Both the position numbers and the translations under genes were made by a program. The notes below the pieces were generated by a model that was given only the letters and a program-made list of their open reading frames with translations, had not been told where the DNA came from and searched no databases. A DNA stretch of 37,500 bases, from assembly GCA_012295275.1 (NCBI GenBank), contig CM022679.1, positions 3,590,912 to 3,628,411 of the forward strand, in the 5' to 3' direction. This document shows, piece by piece, positions 26,599-36,429 of this stretch. This DNA is from Chrysomallon squamiferum (taxonomy: Eukaryota > Mollusca > Gastropoda > Neomphalida > Peltospiridae). The stretch's first letter is position 1. Each line of letters begins with the position of its first letter.

Positions 26599-26837
26599 GG
26601 GAGTCTTTTACTTTTTAAACAAAATAATTTCTGATGACTCATCCGTTTTTTCTGTTTTTTAATTCGCTTTAGTTCATATAATTTGCATTTTGTATGAAAT
26701 GTAAGTAAATGTGGTTTTGCATGATATGAAAATTATAATAATCATATGTTGATGAAAATGATTATGATGATGATAATTATGACAAAAGCAAACAAATTAT
26801 GGGAAAACAGATATATTTTCAAACGTAGAAACAAGTT

Positions 26838-27025
26838 TCAAGTTGCATCTTTAGAAGCCAGACATATTTTACAATGTACAGGTTTTCTTTTGGTTCTGAA
26901 AAACAGAACACCACAAATAAAAAACAACGCCACGATCAAAATTGAAAGGACGCCACGAATTATTTCTGATGTAATAACATTTCCGTTTGATTTGTTGCTA
27001 CAGTCATCGCCTTCACCTTTTAATT
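26838..27025 (-). CDS. ZP gene: transmembrane and cytosolic tail segment
   Basis: Open frame reading KGEGDDCSNKSNGN, then the hydrophobic span (about 18 residues), then RTKRKPVHCKICLASKDAT and stop. It is in a different frame from the ZP-C exon. It can be joined in phase 1 through acceptor AATTAG (27027-27026) or the better-looking ATTACATCAG (AG at 26967-26966). Confidence 0.7.
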
Positions 27026-29344
27026 CTAATTATTTCTGTTTCCATGATAACTGAAAAGTCTTTAGTTGCATTTTGATCAGAAGGGAGCTTACTCAAATGT
27101 CTCTTTCTGCGTTCTGCGTGACACGAGTTGCTATCACAACGACTACGACACAGAGTCACGTTACATTCAAATCGTATACCTGTGTCGTCTGACATCTGAA
27201 AGGCTGGGAAATAGGGACTCCTGGCGTACAAACCATCTGTATCAAATCCATCGTCCCTGGCTATAACGATACCGTCGCCACAGCCTCCTCTCAGAATTGC
27301 GTATCTCGCGTTGTTGTTTGCACCAATCGCATCACACGACACCGGCTTGATTCCGCGCTCTCCTTCGCTGCCATTCGTTAATGCAACCAGCTGAACTTTT
27401 CTACCCAGATGAACAGAGCGACTCTTCAGAGGTCTACCCAAGACGTCAGACAGATACAGAACTGCAGCAGCCTTCGATTTGACGCCCACGTGTTGTTGAA
27501 TTTCCTTAGGTGCGATCAACGTGTTCTTTATTCTGCTGCTTTCGCTCACCAGATTAAAATGTTCGTCTAACGTGCAGGTTATCTGTAATTAGAATCAAAG
27601 GTAAAAAAGCTTGACGTGATACACATTTGATTAACAAAATCTTTTTGTTTTCAAAATGATTCAAAAAAAAAAAAAATGAAGTACATTCATTTCCTTTTGC
27701 AGTTTTCAATATCTTTTAATGCAAGACAAAATTTGTTTATAAAGTAATAGATGGTAAATTGTCTAAGTTTATTTGTTCTTAAATATTTATTGAAATGAAC
27801 ATCAGTTTTTCTCTATACTGAAACTATTGATAGAAGAAAGCAAAAATTAGGGCAAGAAATCCGATAGTACACTTCCACAGCTGCCAAAAAAAAAAAAATA
27901 ATAATAACAAAAAACAGATTTGTGCGTGAAGTAATATATTTTATATTAACAACGAAAAACAATATCATTATTATCAATTATTATTAAAAAAATCAAACCA
28001 GTGACATACCTGAACTTGTTCAAAAACTCTCTGCACCTTTCCATGTGCGTCTCCTATAGCTACAGCGACTTCGACACTGTACACGTTAACATCCTTGCGC
28101 TTGCTGAAGACGCAGGACTTGTAACCTGGTTCCTTGTAGTAGAGATCTAGCTGATAATGTACGCCGTCTTTCGACCAGAATGTATACCGATTCCCGTCCT
28201 TGCAGACTGCCGAAGCCGTTACTGCACCAAGATCAGTGATAACAATTATCCAGCTGGGTCGGTTTTCTTCTTTTGCACAGTGCGGTTGTACGCGAAGTAT
28301 GAAATCTTTGTCATTTTCAGCAGTCCAGTTTGTCGTGTCTTTATTTAGCTGTACCGATGTTGACGTTTCCCCTACAAGGAGTTTCCGGGACGTGGTAACT
28401 TCTGGTGTTGGTTCATCTGTGTAATTTGTTTCGATCGGCATTATAAAACCCATGTTGGAAGTAGTAACAGTCTCAGTGGCACTGTTTGTAACCGTTTCTG
28501 CCGTACTGTCATCTGTTGGAATTGCAATAGTTGATGATGTACTCTGAACAGCAGTGGCCGTGGTAATTAATGTAGGCAGATCAGTAGTGGTTATTTCCGA
28601 ATTATTAAAGCATTTTATAGTGTAGTTATCAAAATTGTCGTCTTCAAAGCGATATACATCAAGTGTGTACATACCTGGGCCTGGCTTTTGAAAGACACAT
28701 TGTATTTTTTCACCGTTCTCATCAAAGAAAGCCAATATTTGATTTTTGTTGCCGCGCTTTCCAGGATAAAATATAGCATTATCTTTGCACTCCAAATTTA
28801 TATGTTTATAGTTGCTTGGCCGTTGCATGGATAGAACTGCAGGTCCTTTCCTTTCCATGGCACAGTCAACGGAAAGCCAGTCAGTGAGAACCACTGGATT
28901 ATATGTTTCTTGTTCCTTTATCCCCTTGCCGAAACTAGTGCACTGAATTAGCAGCTGCTTGGTGGTAATGTTATTCGAACAAAACTCTAGAGTTACATAA
29001 AATTCGTAAGGTTGTCCGTTTAAAGGTTTTACCTTTTCAAACAAACACACATCAGTTTCGTTTGATTGGTAAAAAATGTATGCGTACAGACGAGGTGGCT
29101 GGCTTTTCGTTTGGTAGAATTTGGACAACACCATGTTTTTACACACGATGCGAATATCTGTGTACGACAGATTTAACAACTTACTCAGTACGTCTTCGAT
29201 GATGGTTAGTTTGGCGACATCTTGTCCGACATTGTAGCACTGAAGATATATTCCTCTTTTCAACGACGTCGGAATTGGTGACAGCGTGCCACAAAGAACG
29301 ACACAGCAGACAACACACTGACAGATTAGCGTCCACGTCGCCAT
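26838..29344 (-). CDS. Zona pellucida (ZP) domain protein, secreted or membrane-anchored
   Basis: Exon 1 (29344-28010, phase 0) and exon 2 (from 27582) join cleanly: TTCAG|GTATGT to AATTACAG|ATA. Residues 1-27 form a signal peptide. Two cysteine modules (about 30-135 and 155-250) precede a Ser/Thr-rich mucin-like spacer (250-340). ZP-N is about 350-448 and ZP-C about 448-599, with Cys528, 546, 585, 590, 594 and 599 and the motif FECNVTLCRSRC. RRKR at 603-606 is a furin-type site, where ZP precursors are usually cut before they polymerise outside the cell. A hydrophobic span VLSILIVALFFICGVLFF and a short basic cytosolic tail end at the TGA at 26840-26838, but in another frame. The join is either a small intron (67 nt, total 670 residues; or 127 nt, 650 residues) or a one-base indel near 27018. 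Unspliced, the frame stops at 27015-27013. Role inferred: extracellular filament or coat protein. Confidence 0.85.
27093..27582 (-). CDS. ZP gene: exon 2, ZP-C domain and cleavage site
   Basis: Begins ITCTLDEHF, which supplies the last ZP-N cysteine, and runs to RRKRHL. A strong donor TTTGA|GTAAGC stands at 27093/27092 (phase 1). If the donor is ignored the frame continues for about 26 residues to the TGA at 27015-27013. Confidence 0.82.
28010..29344 (-). CDS. ZP gene: exon 1, signal peptide to ZP-N
   Basis: 445 codons from ATG (29344-29342) to donor CAG|GTATGT. The start is set by the hydrophobic, Cys-rich leader MATWTLICQCVVCCVVLCG and by a TATA box about 60 bp upstream. Repeated C-K...CxF...C patterns mark ZP-N-like modules. 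Confidence 0.88.
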
Positions 29345-29401
29345 CTTTGGGGCGTGTTCACTTTTCCCCCAACAGAATAAACCAGCACCAGTGTACTGCC
29401 G

Positions 29402-29410
29402 CTACTTATA
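29402..29410 (-). promoter_or_regulatory. TATA box of the ZP gene
   Basis: The minus strand reads GAGACTATAAGTAGCGG, with TATAAG at 29410-29405. A start about 30 bp downstream (near 29380) would leave a 5' leader of about 35 nt before the ATG at 29344. Confidence 0.6.
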
Positions 29411-29790
29411 GTCTCAGATAAAACAAAAAAATTCAGCTTGTCGCTTTTTCTACGAGTAATTGTCAAACTGAGAAAAATGAAGCAAAATGTGTTAAATAGC
29501 CAGAAGTTACAACCAATATTATATTAGCTTATAGCTCTCACAAAAATAATGCCAAAACTGTGAAAACAAATTACAGTGAAGACTAATCACTCTGTAGGCT
29601 TTTTGCAATAATACCAAGCTGGACAGGATTTTTACGTGATGCATGATTTTTAGTAAAAAAAAAAAAATAAAAAAAATAATACAAGTAACCGGACTCTTTA
29701 TCCAGAAAGCTTGGGACAGGAGGTGGTCTGAATTTGTCACATTTCTGGATACAGGCTAGAATAATATTTATACTTAAAATACAAAAATTT

Positions 29791-29888
29791 AAAAAAAAAA
29801 AAAAAAAAATAAAATAATATAATAATAATAATAAATAAATAAATAAATAAAATAATAATAATAAAAAAATAAATAAATAAAAATAACA
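29791..29888. repeat. Poly-A then (AAT)n/(AAAT)n repeat
   Basis: A19 followed by mixed AAT and AAAT units for about 80 bp, 400 bp upstream of the ZP gene start. Confidence 0.95.
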
Positions 29889-30312
29889 GACACAAATTAA
29901 TATTCTTAAATTAGTGACAGTTTGATTTTTATTAATCCGTTTAAAATTCGTAAAATTACCTTTACAGGATACCGTCCATAATAAATAGGATGAAAATTGT
30001 AATGAAGAAAAGAAAGAACAGATTAATACACTTACATTTCTTACAGTACAATGTGTAATGTATCGAACGAAAAACAAACAAAAATAAATGAACAGTATGA
30101 TAATGATTCATTGTGAGAGGATCACCTCTAAAGAGCAAATCTCACTGAAACCGGCTTCGTTAACGCGTAGGTCACAGAACCAAAACAATGCGTGCAAGCG
30201 GCGAGCTACAGTGCGCCCAGTTTAAAAGTAGTCAGTTTAATAAAACGTAAATAAATAAAAGTAACCGGTTTTATGCATTCTCCAGATTTCACGAGCCGGA
30301 TAATACATATTT

Positions 30313-30333
30313 AAAAAAAAAAAAAAAAAAAAA
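30313..30333. repeat. Poly-A run
   Basis: 21 A residues in the ZP/CBM14 intergenic interval. Confidence 0.9.
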
Positions 30334-30560
30334 GTAATTCAAGATTAAGGTTTAAATGCAAATGTTCTATTGAAAACAAAAGTGTTTGAGTGTGAATAAT
30401 ATTCGATAGTTACTTAATCTAGATACACAATACTAATGAATAAAATTGCATTTTAAATGAAACAATACAAAAGATTCAATAAGTTATCTTTTATTAATAC
30501 ACCGTTAGTGACAGAAATGATTATCTTCAGAAATAGTCAGAATCTCAGTTACACGTGATG

Positions 30561-30656
30561 AACAACAACAACAACAACAACAATAATAATAATCACCACC
30601 ATCATCATCATACTGCTACTACTACTACTATTGCTGCTGCTACTACTACTACAACT
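30561..30656. repeat. Compound triplet repeat (AAC, AAT, ATC, ACT, GCT)
   Basis: Successive AAC, AAT, CAC/CAT and ACT/GCT triplets with no single dominant unit. Confidence 0.9.
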
Positions 30657-31252
30657 GATAATAATAACTTAATTTTACTGTTTCTATGTCTTACTTAAAG
30701 GATTTATATTTTCAGGATATACGTTTAGGGTGTTTATATAATGTGTGCATGTATGATCGTCCGAAATAGCAACAAATCATACTTGAATCTGTAATTTAGT
30801 TTAACTGTAGATTATTACCGATGAATTATGAGGTCAGTGCTTGTTAACGCGATCATTATACGACACACACGCACCAATCGTGGCGTTCGTGCACTTCCTC
30901 ATATACACACACACACAAACCATCATACACACACCTTTATTGTGAAGATATCGAAATGCGAAAATTGTTTCGAACTATATTTGTGGAAATAAAATGGTAC
31001 TGACATTAAGTATATAATAGATGCAATTTTTTTTCAAATTAAATATTACTGGTATCGTAGATAATATTATGGTGTTTATTTATTTGTTTACTTTATTAAA
31101 TGAAGCGTGTGTCCGATATTTAATGTGCAGTCAAATCATACACTTTACAAATCTTCGTTGAGAAATTTCTGTTGATAGGCATTAGAGCTATGTGCCAGGA
31201 AAAAAACAAAGACAAATATCCGTCAAAACTTCGCCGTCAAGTTAGCAGAGAA

Positions 31253-31329
31253 GATAAAACAAAGAGAAAGAACAGTTTTGAAGTAAACTGGTGGGTTTTT
31301 TTTCTGCGGATCTCGACAGCTGTTCAAAG
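31253..31329 (+). other. Candidate non-coding first exon of the CBM14 gene
   Basis: The coding start at 32042 follows directly after an acceptor, so a leader exon must lie upstream. TTCAAAG|GTATGTG (exon end 31329) is the best donor seen, and AGATAAAAC near 31252 is a weak TATA-like match. The same CAAAG|GTATGTG donor occurs before the neighbouring signal-peptide gene. Confidence 0.4.
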
Positions 31330-32041
31330 GTATGTGAAAATAGTTGTATTTTCAAAATTAATTTAATTAGCATTAATATAAATTTATTTAACATCAGTCG
31401 ATTAAGTTATACAATATGAGATGTATGATTTTACAAAATAAAATGTTTTTTTTTTTTGTGTGTATCTAGTGTGTGTGCATGTTTGTGTATGTGCATATGT
31501 TTACGTCAGTGTGTCTGTGTGTAGTTTGAATTCACTGACACCAGTATTTAACTGCACAATACATATCAAATGGCATGAATTTTGTAACTGTTAATGAATG
31601 TTGTTTGCTTGTATTTTTAATCATGCATTATGAAAGCGATTGTGTGAGAAACGTCAGATGCATTTAAAACACAACAGCTTATCGTATTATCGTTATCTTC
31701 ACTGTATAAAAAAGTTAAATTTATATATATATATATATGATCATATATTTATAAAGGACCAATCTCATATTTACTTGTGTACTAAATTTTATTTTTCCAA
31801 AGCTGTTCTAACAGGCGTGAATCAAAAGGCAGCAAATAATATAAATAAATGATTAAAGGGTATTTACATACAAACATACACCAACCTTTGTATTGCACAC
31901 TGTCACAGGCTCACACGCACAAAATGTCGCATCAACCAACAATGCTGTAATAGAAAACAGAGATCACTATCTGTTACCGTCATATGAATAAAAAATCGAA
32001 ATCTGTTTATTTGTACTCTAGTCTGTTTATTTGTTTTCCAG

Positions 32042-32099
32042 ATGTTTTTAAATATTGTCCTATGGGGTCTGTATTATATCGTTGCAGTAGCTGCTCAAG
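32042..32099 (+). CDS. CBM14 gene exon 1: signal peptide
   Basis: TTTTCCAG|ATG: the coding exon starts exactly after an acceptor. It encodes MFLNIVLWGLYYIVAVAAQ and ends at CAAG|GTAATT in phase 1. Confidence 0.85.
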
Positions 32100-33876
32100 G
32101 TAATTACAAACTATTGTTTACGTTTGAATGTGAATGACAAAAAGACTCGTAGACCTATAGAGCTAAATATGTCATTGAGACTACGTAGATCGCTTTAAAA
32201 AATATTTCATAAAATCCCTCAAACAAAAAAAAAAAAAAAATTATAAATATATAAATAAATAAAAAAAAAAAAAAAAAAAAAAAAAAAATAAAAAGTTTTA
32301 TTAATTCATTTGCATCTTTTTTCTGGAACTTCATATAAAAATTGTCGTATGTTTGTTTGCAGTGCCAAGTATTCCATTCGACTGCGCAGGTCGTGCCAAC
32401 GGAATATATCCCGATCCTAACAACTGTCAACAACACTTCATTTGTGACAATGGCCTCATTACGACGTTGAAATGTCTCAACGGGATGTTGTATAATCCCA
32501 TAATTCAAAGCTGTGACTCGCCACAGAATGTGAACTGTTCGATTTCTAACAACCCTGTACCAGGACCATCAGGCAAACATAGTAAGTGTGTTTTTCATTT
32601 GATCTACTTATCATCACGGTTTTCATCATCTCCAACATCATCATCATCACCATCACCACAATATTCAGCTCAAAGATGCAATATTTGTAAAGTAAGTGAT
32701 ATTATTTGGAAGCTGAATTAATTTTCAAATCACAGGTAATATAAAATAATTATGATACAGATAATAACAATAATATCATCAAGATAATCACTTAATACAT
32801 ATCAACACTGATGTTTGGGCCAAGAATGATGTGTTTCTCAATTTGCCTTCGAAATGTAGATAGCCAAACCATATATATCTCCATTATGATATCTGCTATT
32901 AAATCACATCTGTCAGATTACTTGATGCTATATTCATATATATAATTTTTTATCTGTTAAGCTGAAACCTATTGCGGTGATTCTTATACTAATTTTCTGT
33001 TACATCTGTGATTTCTTCCAGGTTTTTCTTGCGTTGGTAAACTCAGCAATTTCTACCCAAGTCCATACAGCTGTGATGAATACTACATATGTACCACGGG
33101 TAGAGCAGTTCTGGCAAAATGTTACACCGGTCTTCTCTTCAATGCTACCCTAAAGTACTGCGATCTTCCAGCCAACGTCCACTGCCTGCCAGGACAGTAC
33201 GTACCACCGATGACCACTCTACAAGTGCTTCTTCCGCCACTTGTTTCTACGCATGCGCCGACACCGGGATCCACAGCGAAACATCTGACCCGAGGGTCGA
33301 CACTTGCACCTCAGTTGCGGTCAACTACTCAGCAGGCACGTGCTACGACGAGGCGTCACCGGCTGACCAGCAGGACGACCGTGAAAGCAACCAGCCAAAC
33401 ACTGACCACTCGGACAAATACACACCAGCAGACAACAAAAATAATCCCATTTATTCCACTGTCAACACAATCACAGCCTGCAAGAACAACTGTTCCTTTA
33501 TTTTTACAGCAATACAGTACGTACACATATATATATATAAAACACACCTTTATACTAATTACTAACGAAAGGTAAAGGAATTTATATATATATATATACT
33601 AAAAGAATTTGATTCTATGAATTCATTCATTTGTTATCGTTTGAATAACAATAACGCTTTCATTTACACTGTTTTTATTGAGACTGTGTAACTTGTTAAA
33701 TTTCAGCAATCTGCAGGGGCCAACCAGACAGTCTGATCCGGGATCCTTTTGACTGCAGCAGCTATTACCGGTGCTATTTCCAGCTCGGGATTAAGATGCA
33801 GTGTTCCTACGGAAAAGTCTTCCATGAAGCTATTCAAGCCTGCGATTACCCGCAGAACGTTCCTGGATGCCACTAA
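32042..33876 (+). CDS. Secreted protein with three chitin-binding peritrophin-A (CBM14) domains
   Basis: Four exons (32042-32099, 32363-32581, 33022-33516, 33707-33876), every intron phase 1, 313 residues. Residues 1-19 form a signal peptide. CBM14 domains lie at 27-78, 96-147 and 260-312. Each has six cysteines with spacing C-13-C-5-C-9-C-12-C, then 7, 7 and 8 residues to the last Cys. Typical motifs are YPDPNNCQQHFIC, FYPSPYSCDEYYIC and RDPFDCSSYYRC. The family binds chitin through three disulfides and aromatic residues. Residues 148-257 are a Thr/Pro/Gln-rich, basic linker likely to be O-glycosylated. There is no catalytic domain or membrane anchor, so it should act outside the cell as a cross-linker of chitin or mucin layers. 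The nearest relatives by layout are peritrophins and molluscan matrix proteins. TAA is at 33874-33876 with AATAAA 13 bp later. Confidence 0.93.
32225..32288. repeat. Poly-A runs in CBM14 intron 1
   Basis: A16 at 32225-32240 and about A26 at 32263-32288, separated by AAAT units. Confidence 0.9.
32363..32581 (+). CDS. CBM14 gene exon 2: first chitin-binding domain
   Basis: Acceptor TTTGTTTGCAG|TG and donor CATA|GTAAGTG bound exactly one CBM14 domain plus a short Pro/Ser tail. Confidence 0.93.
33022..33516 (+). CDS. CBM14 gene exon 3: second domain and Thr-rich linker
   Basis: Acceptor ATTTCTTCCAG|GT. The first 53 or so codons are a CBM14 domain and the remaining 110 a Thr/Gln/Arg-rich linker. 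The donor ATACA|GTACGT gives the phase 1 needed for exon 4. Confidence 0.9.
33707..33876 (+). CDS. CBM14 gene exon 4: third domain and stop
   Basis: Acceptor GTTAAATTTCAG|CA. Reads TICRGQPDSLIRDPFDC to PQNVPGCH and stop; the domain fills the exon. Confidence 0.93.
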
Positions 33877-33888
33877 ATCTATTTACAA

Positions 33889-33894
33889 AATAAA
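33889..33894 (+). promoter_or_regulatory. Polyadenylation signal of the CBM14 gene
   Basis: AATAAA 13 bp after the stop codon. This gives a very short 3' UTR if it is the one used. Confidence 0.55.
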
Positions 33895-34149
33895 AATCCA
33901 TAAAGAAAATTAAATTCTGTGGGAAATTATTCACATTACAGTAGAACCTTGCTTGAATAGGATATTTGTTGAGAAAATTGTAATATTATAATTAAATTAT
34001 TGAAAATAATTAAATGATCTTAATGATATTAATATAATAATTATAAAGCCATACTGAAGAATGAAAGGATTATATAATATTTCATAAATTGAAAGATAGA
34101 ACCAGTTTAGTCCTTAGCCCAAAAATTGTGAAGGATTTCCAATAAAATT

Positions 34150-34197
34150 ATTATTTATTTATTTATTTATTTATTTATTCATTCATTCATTCATTTA
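34150..34197. repeat. (TTTA)n then (ATTC)n microsatellite
   Basis: About eight TTTA units followed by about four ATTC units. Confidence 0.93.
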
Positions 34198-34576
34198 TCC
34201 ATTTTCTTTCTTTCTTTTTTTTTAATTGTTATTTTCTGTTGTTACTTAACGTTTATTGTTCAATTAATTTTATTTATTCTTATTTTTTATGCCGTTCATG
34301 TCTAATGCTGCAGTAATTTGAATTAAAAAATCCCAACAACAAAACAAATAGTCAGGACAAACAAAATTAATAAAATTAAAATGTTGTGATTATAATACGT
34401 GATACTTCGTGTTTTTTTTTTTTTTTATAGATTGATTCATATTACATGTATTTTGTGTAGATCAGAAGAATTAATGGTGGGAAAGACGATGAGAAATAGT
34501 ATAAGAATTTGAACACAACACTGTAAAGTGATAGTGTGTAATTTATTCGTAAGCAAACAACTTGAAGCTTTTAAAA

Positions 34577-34588
34577 TGAATAAATGAA

Positions 34589-34635
<47 letters not shown>

Positions 34636-34637
34636 AT
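34577..34637. repeat. (AAAT)n microsatellite
   Basis: About 15 AAAT/TAAA units, nearly perfect. Confidence 0.96.
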
Positions 34638-35494
34638 CGACAGAAAAGGACAATCTTTCAGATTCATGAAAAGAAGACAAATGTATTTCCCTGACGACAA
34701 ATAAAAAGCTTAAACGATATATTAAACGTACAAGATTAATAATTATAACAAGTAAAGCTATTATTTTGTAACACCATTGCGAGTCTTCGTTCAGAAATTG
34801 TAACAAGATAAGACCTAGATAAAATATAAATATTCAGGAATTTTTGTGAGAATGTGACAACTGGCTTCTCTCGAAAAGCTTTGATAAGTGACCAATATAA
34901 AAGTTCCTGCGTTAGTTCTGTCCCGTTTTCGAGGCTTCCAATAGCAGTCTCAGAAAGAAATGACGTTTTATTTATTTTGTCTTTCCATACATTTACAAAC
35001 TTAAACAATTATTAGGTGATTAACCGACATTTGCTTGTTTATGTAGTAGTGGTAATAACAACACGCGGGTGATACTGATAACGTAAAGTATGACGGAGAA
35101 GGTTGAAAAATGAATAATAATAAAACTATTAAATAACTGTTTAACACTGTCTTTTAACAAGTATCAAAACCTCATCATTTTAGAAATGAATGACAAAACC
35201 CGTGATAACAGTCCTGAACCTTTCTGTAGTAATTAGTATAAAAGTGTGTTTTTATATACTTCACTCAATGACAGGAAAAAACACACACACATCACTGGTT
35301 GGAACTGCAAAAAATCATGCCAAGAATTAACGTACGCTTGTTGGATTTTAACTGTAGACAATTTCACGCAATTTCCAAGCTCTTCTGCGATAAGAATAAC
35401 GGTAACGATATCGCTATCTTGCCTAACCAAACCGCCCTGTAACAAATGTCAGATGTTGTCTTATCTACAATAACTTCTAAGGAAGTTGATAGTC

Positions 35495-35555
35495 CATAAA
35501 AAGGCCACCCACTCAGCCAAGATTTATTTGTTGTTTTATTTCGGTAGGAACAAAG
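35495..35555 (+). promoter_or_regulatory. Candidate promoter and leader exon of the downstream secreted-protein gene
   Basis: TATA-like CATAAAAAGG (35495-35504), an initiator-like CTCAGCC at 35512-35518, and a leader ending in ACAAAG|GTATGTG (exon end 35555). The leader donor matches that of the CBM14 gene over 12 bases. The intron would run 35556-36374. Confidence 0.45.
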
Positions 35556-36135
35556 GTATGTGTGTATATATATCTTGTTGGATCTTAATGACTAGATATA
35601 CGTTTTGTGTGGTTTGTGCAATACAGTAAGATTAGAGGACTGTACACAGCAGTTAATATGTTTTTTTAATTTCTTATCGTATGAAACAGAGAACGTGACA
35701 AGCAGTGTTTTTAATGGCTGTTTTCCTACACTTGTACAGTCAAAAATTAACTACAAATTTAACGCTGATATTATATAGTTAATTATAAACTTGAAATGAA
35801 TAATACTATCATAAATTAATTACAGTTTTAATGCTGAAAGAGCATGTGCATTGAACTAAGAAATTTCATGCAGACATTTTTGTGGATGTATGTTGACAAT
35901 ATTTTATAAAAGTAAATATAAACTGAAATATTAATATTTCGGTAAAGTATCATTTTCGTGAAATTTAATAGAAATTAGTGCAGAATTATAATGATTAAAA
36001 CATATAATAAAAATTTGAGATATATATTATATTTTATTCACCGGTTTTGGAGACAATGCTTTTCATTGTTCATACAACTGAAAACTTTGTATTAGTTTTA
36101 ATCTGAAATATATGTTTGCCAAGACAAGTTTTTTG

Positions 36136-36136
<1 letters not shown>

Positions 36137-36191
<55 letters not shown>

Positions 36192-36212
36192 GATTATTAT
36201 TATTATTATTTT

Positions 36213-36243
<31 letters not shown>
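36137..36243. repeat. (TTA)n microsatellite with poly-T
   Basis: About 24 TTA units with one G interruption, then about 30 T residues; it lies in the proposed leader intron of the downstream gene. Confidence 0.96.
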
Positions 36244-36377
36244 GTGTCATAATAAATTTAGGCAGTATACATATTGTCATTGTTTTTACCTTTTTAACAG
36301 AACGAAATGTATAACTTGAAATTTACTATTCTATCTTTTCTTATTAATATATATTATAACCGCTTTTCTCTCAGGCG

Positions 36378-36429
36378 ATGATTTTGCTGTTTCTTGTGGT
36401 GATCTCTTGCCTTGCTGTGTTCAGTCATG
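36378..36429 (+). CDS. Signal-peptide exon of a secreted protein, probable CBM14 paralogue (partial)
   Basis: Acceptor TTTTCTCTCAG|GCGATG, then 17 codons MILLFLVVISCLAVFSH and a strong donor CATG|GTAAGT in phase 1. This is a typical secretion signal. Exon length (52 coding nt against 58), intron phase and the ATG within three bases of the acceptor all match exon 1 of the CBM14 gene 4.3 kb upstream. No cysteine-rich exon follows within the window, so the mature protein is not visible. The paralogue call is inferred from structure only. Confidence 0.6.

Larger units (their letters stand above)
29411..31252. other. Intergenic DNA between the divergent ZP and CBM14 genes
   Basis: The two genes point away from each other, so this interval should hold both promoters. 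It is AT-rich, with a GC-richer patch at 30120-30240 (CpG-containing, no open frame) that could be regulatory. No further gene seen. Confidence 0.5.
33895..35494. other. Intergenic DNA between the tandem secreted-protein genes
   Basis: AT-rich, with no gene recognised. It includes the TTTA/ATTC and AAAT repeats listed separately and a T run at about 34413-34426. Confidence 0.55.

Noticed and set aside
26746-27054. 102-codon plus-strand frame under the ZP tail
   Set aside because: Antisense of the ZP transmembrane segment, beginning in an ATG/GAT repeat.
28157-28424. Plus-strand frames of 63 and 74 codons inside the ZP gene
   Set aside because: Antisense shadows of the 445-codon ZP exon.
31172-31366. 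64-codon frame upstream of the CBM14 gene
   Set aside because: Lys/Arg-rich with no domain, and it reads across the proposed leader donor. It is better explained as untranslated leader and intron.
33119-33565. 148-codon frame overlapping CBM14 exon 3
   Set aside because: It is the +1 frame of the Thr-rich linker. Low-complexity codons keep several frames open, and the CBM14 frame fits splicing and domain structure.
35233-35473. Overlapping 70- and 75-codon frames on both strands
   Set aside because: Open on both strands with no domain or splice support; judged to be chance frames.
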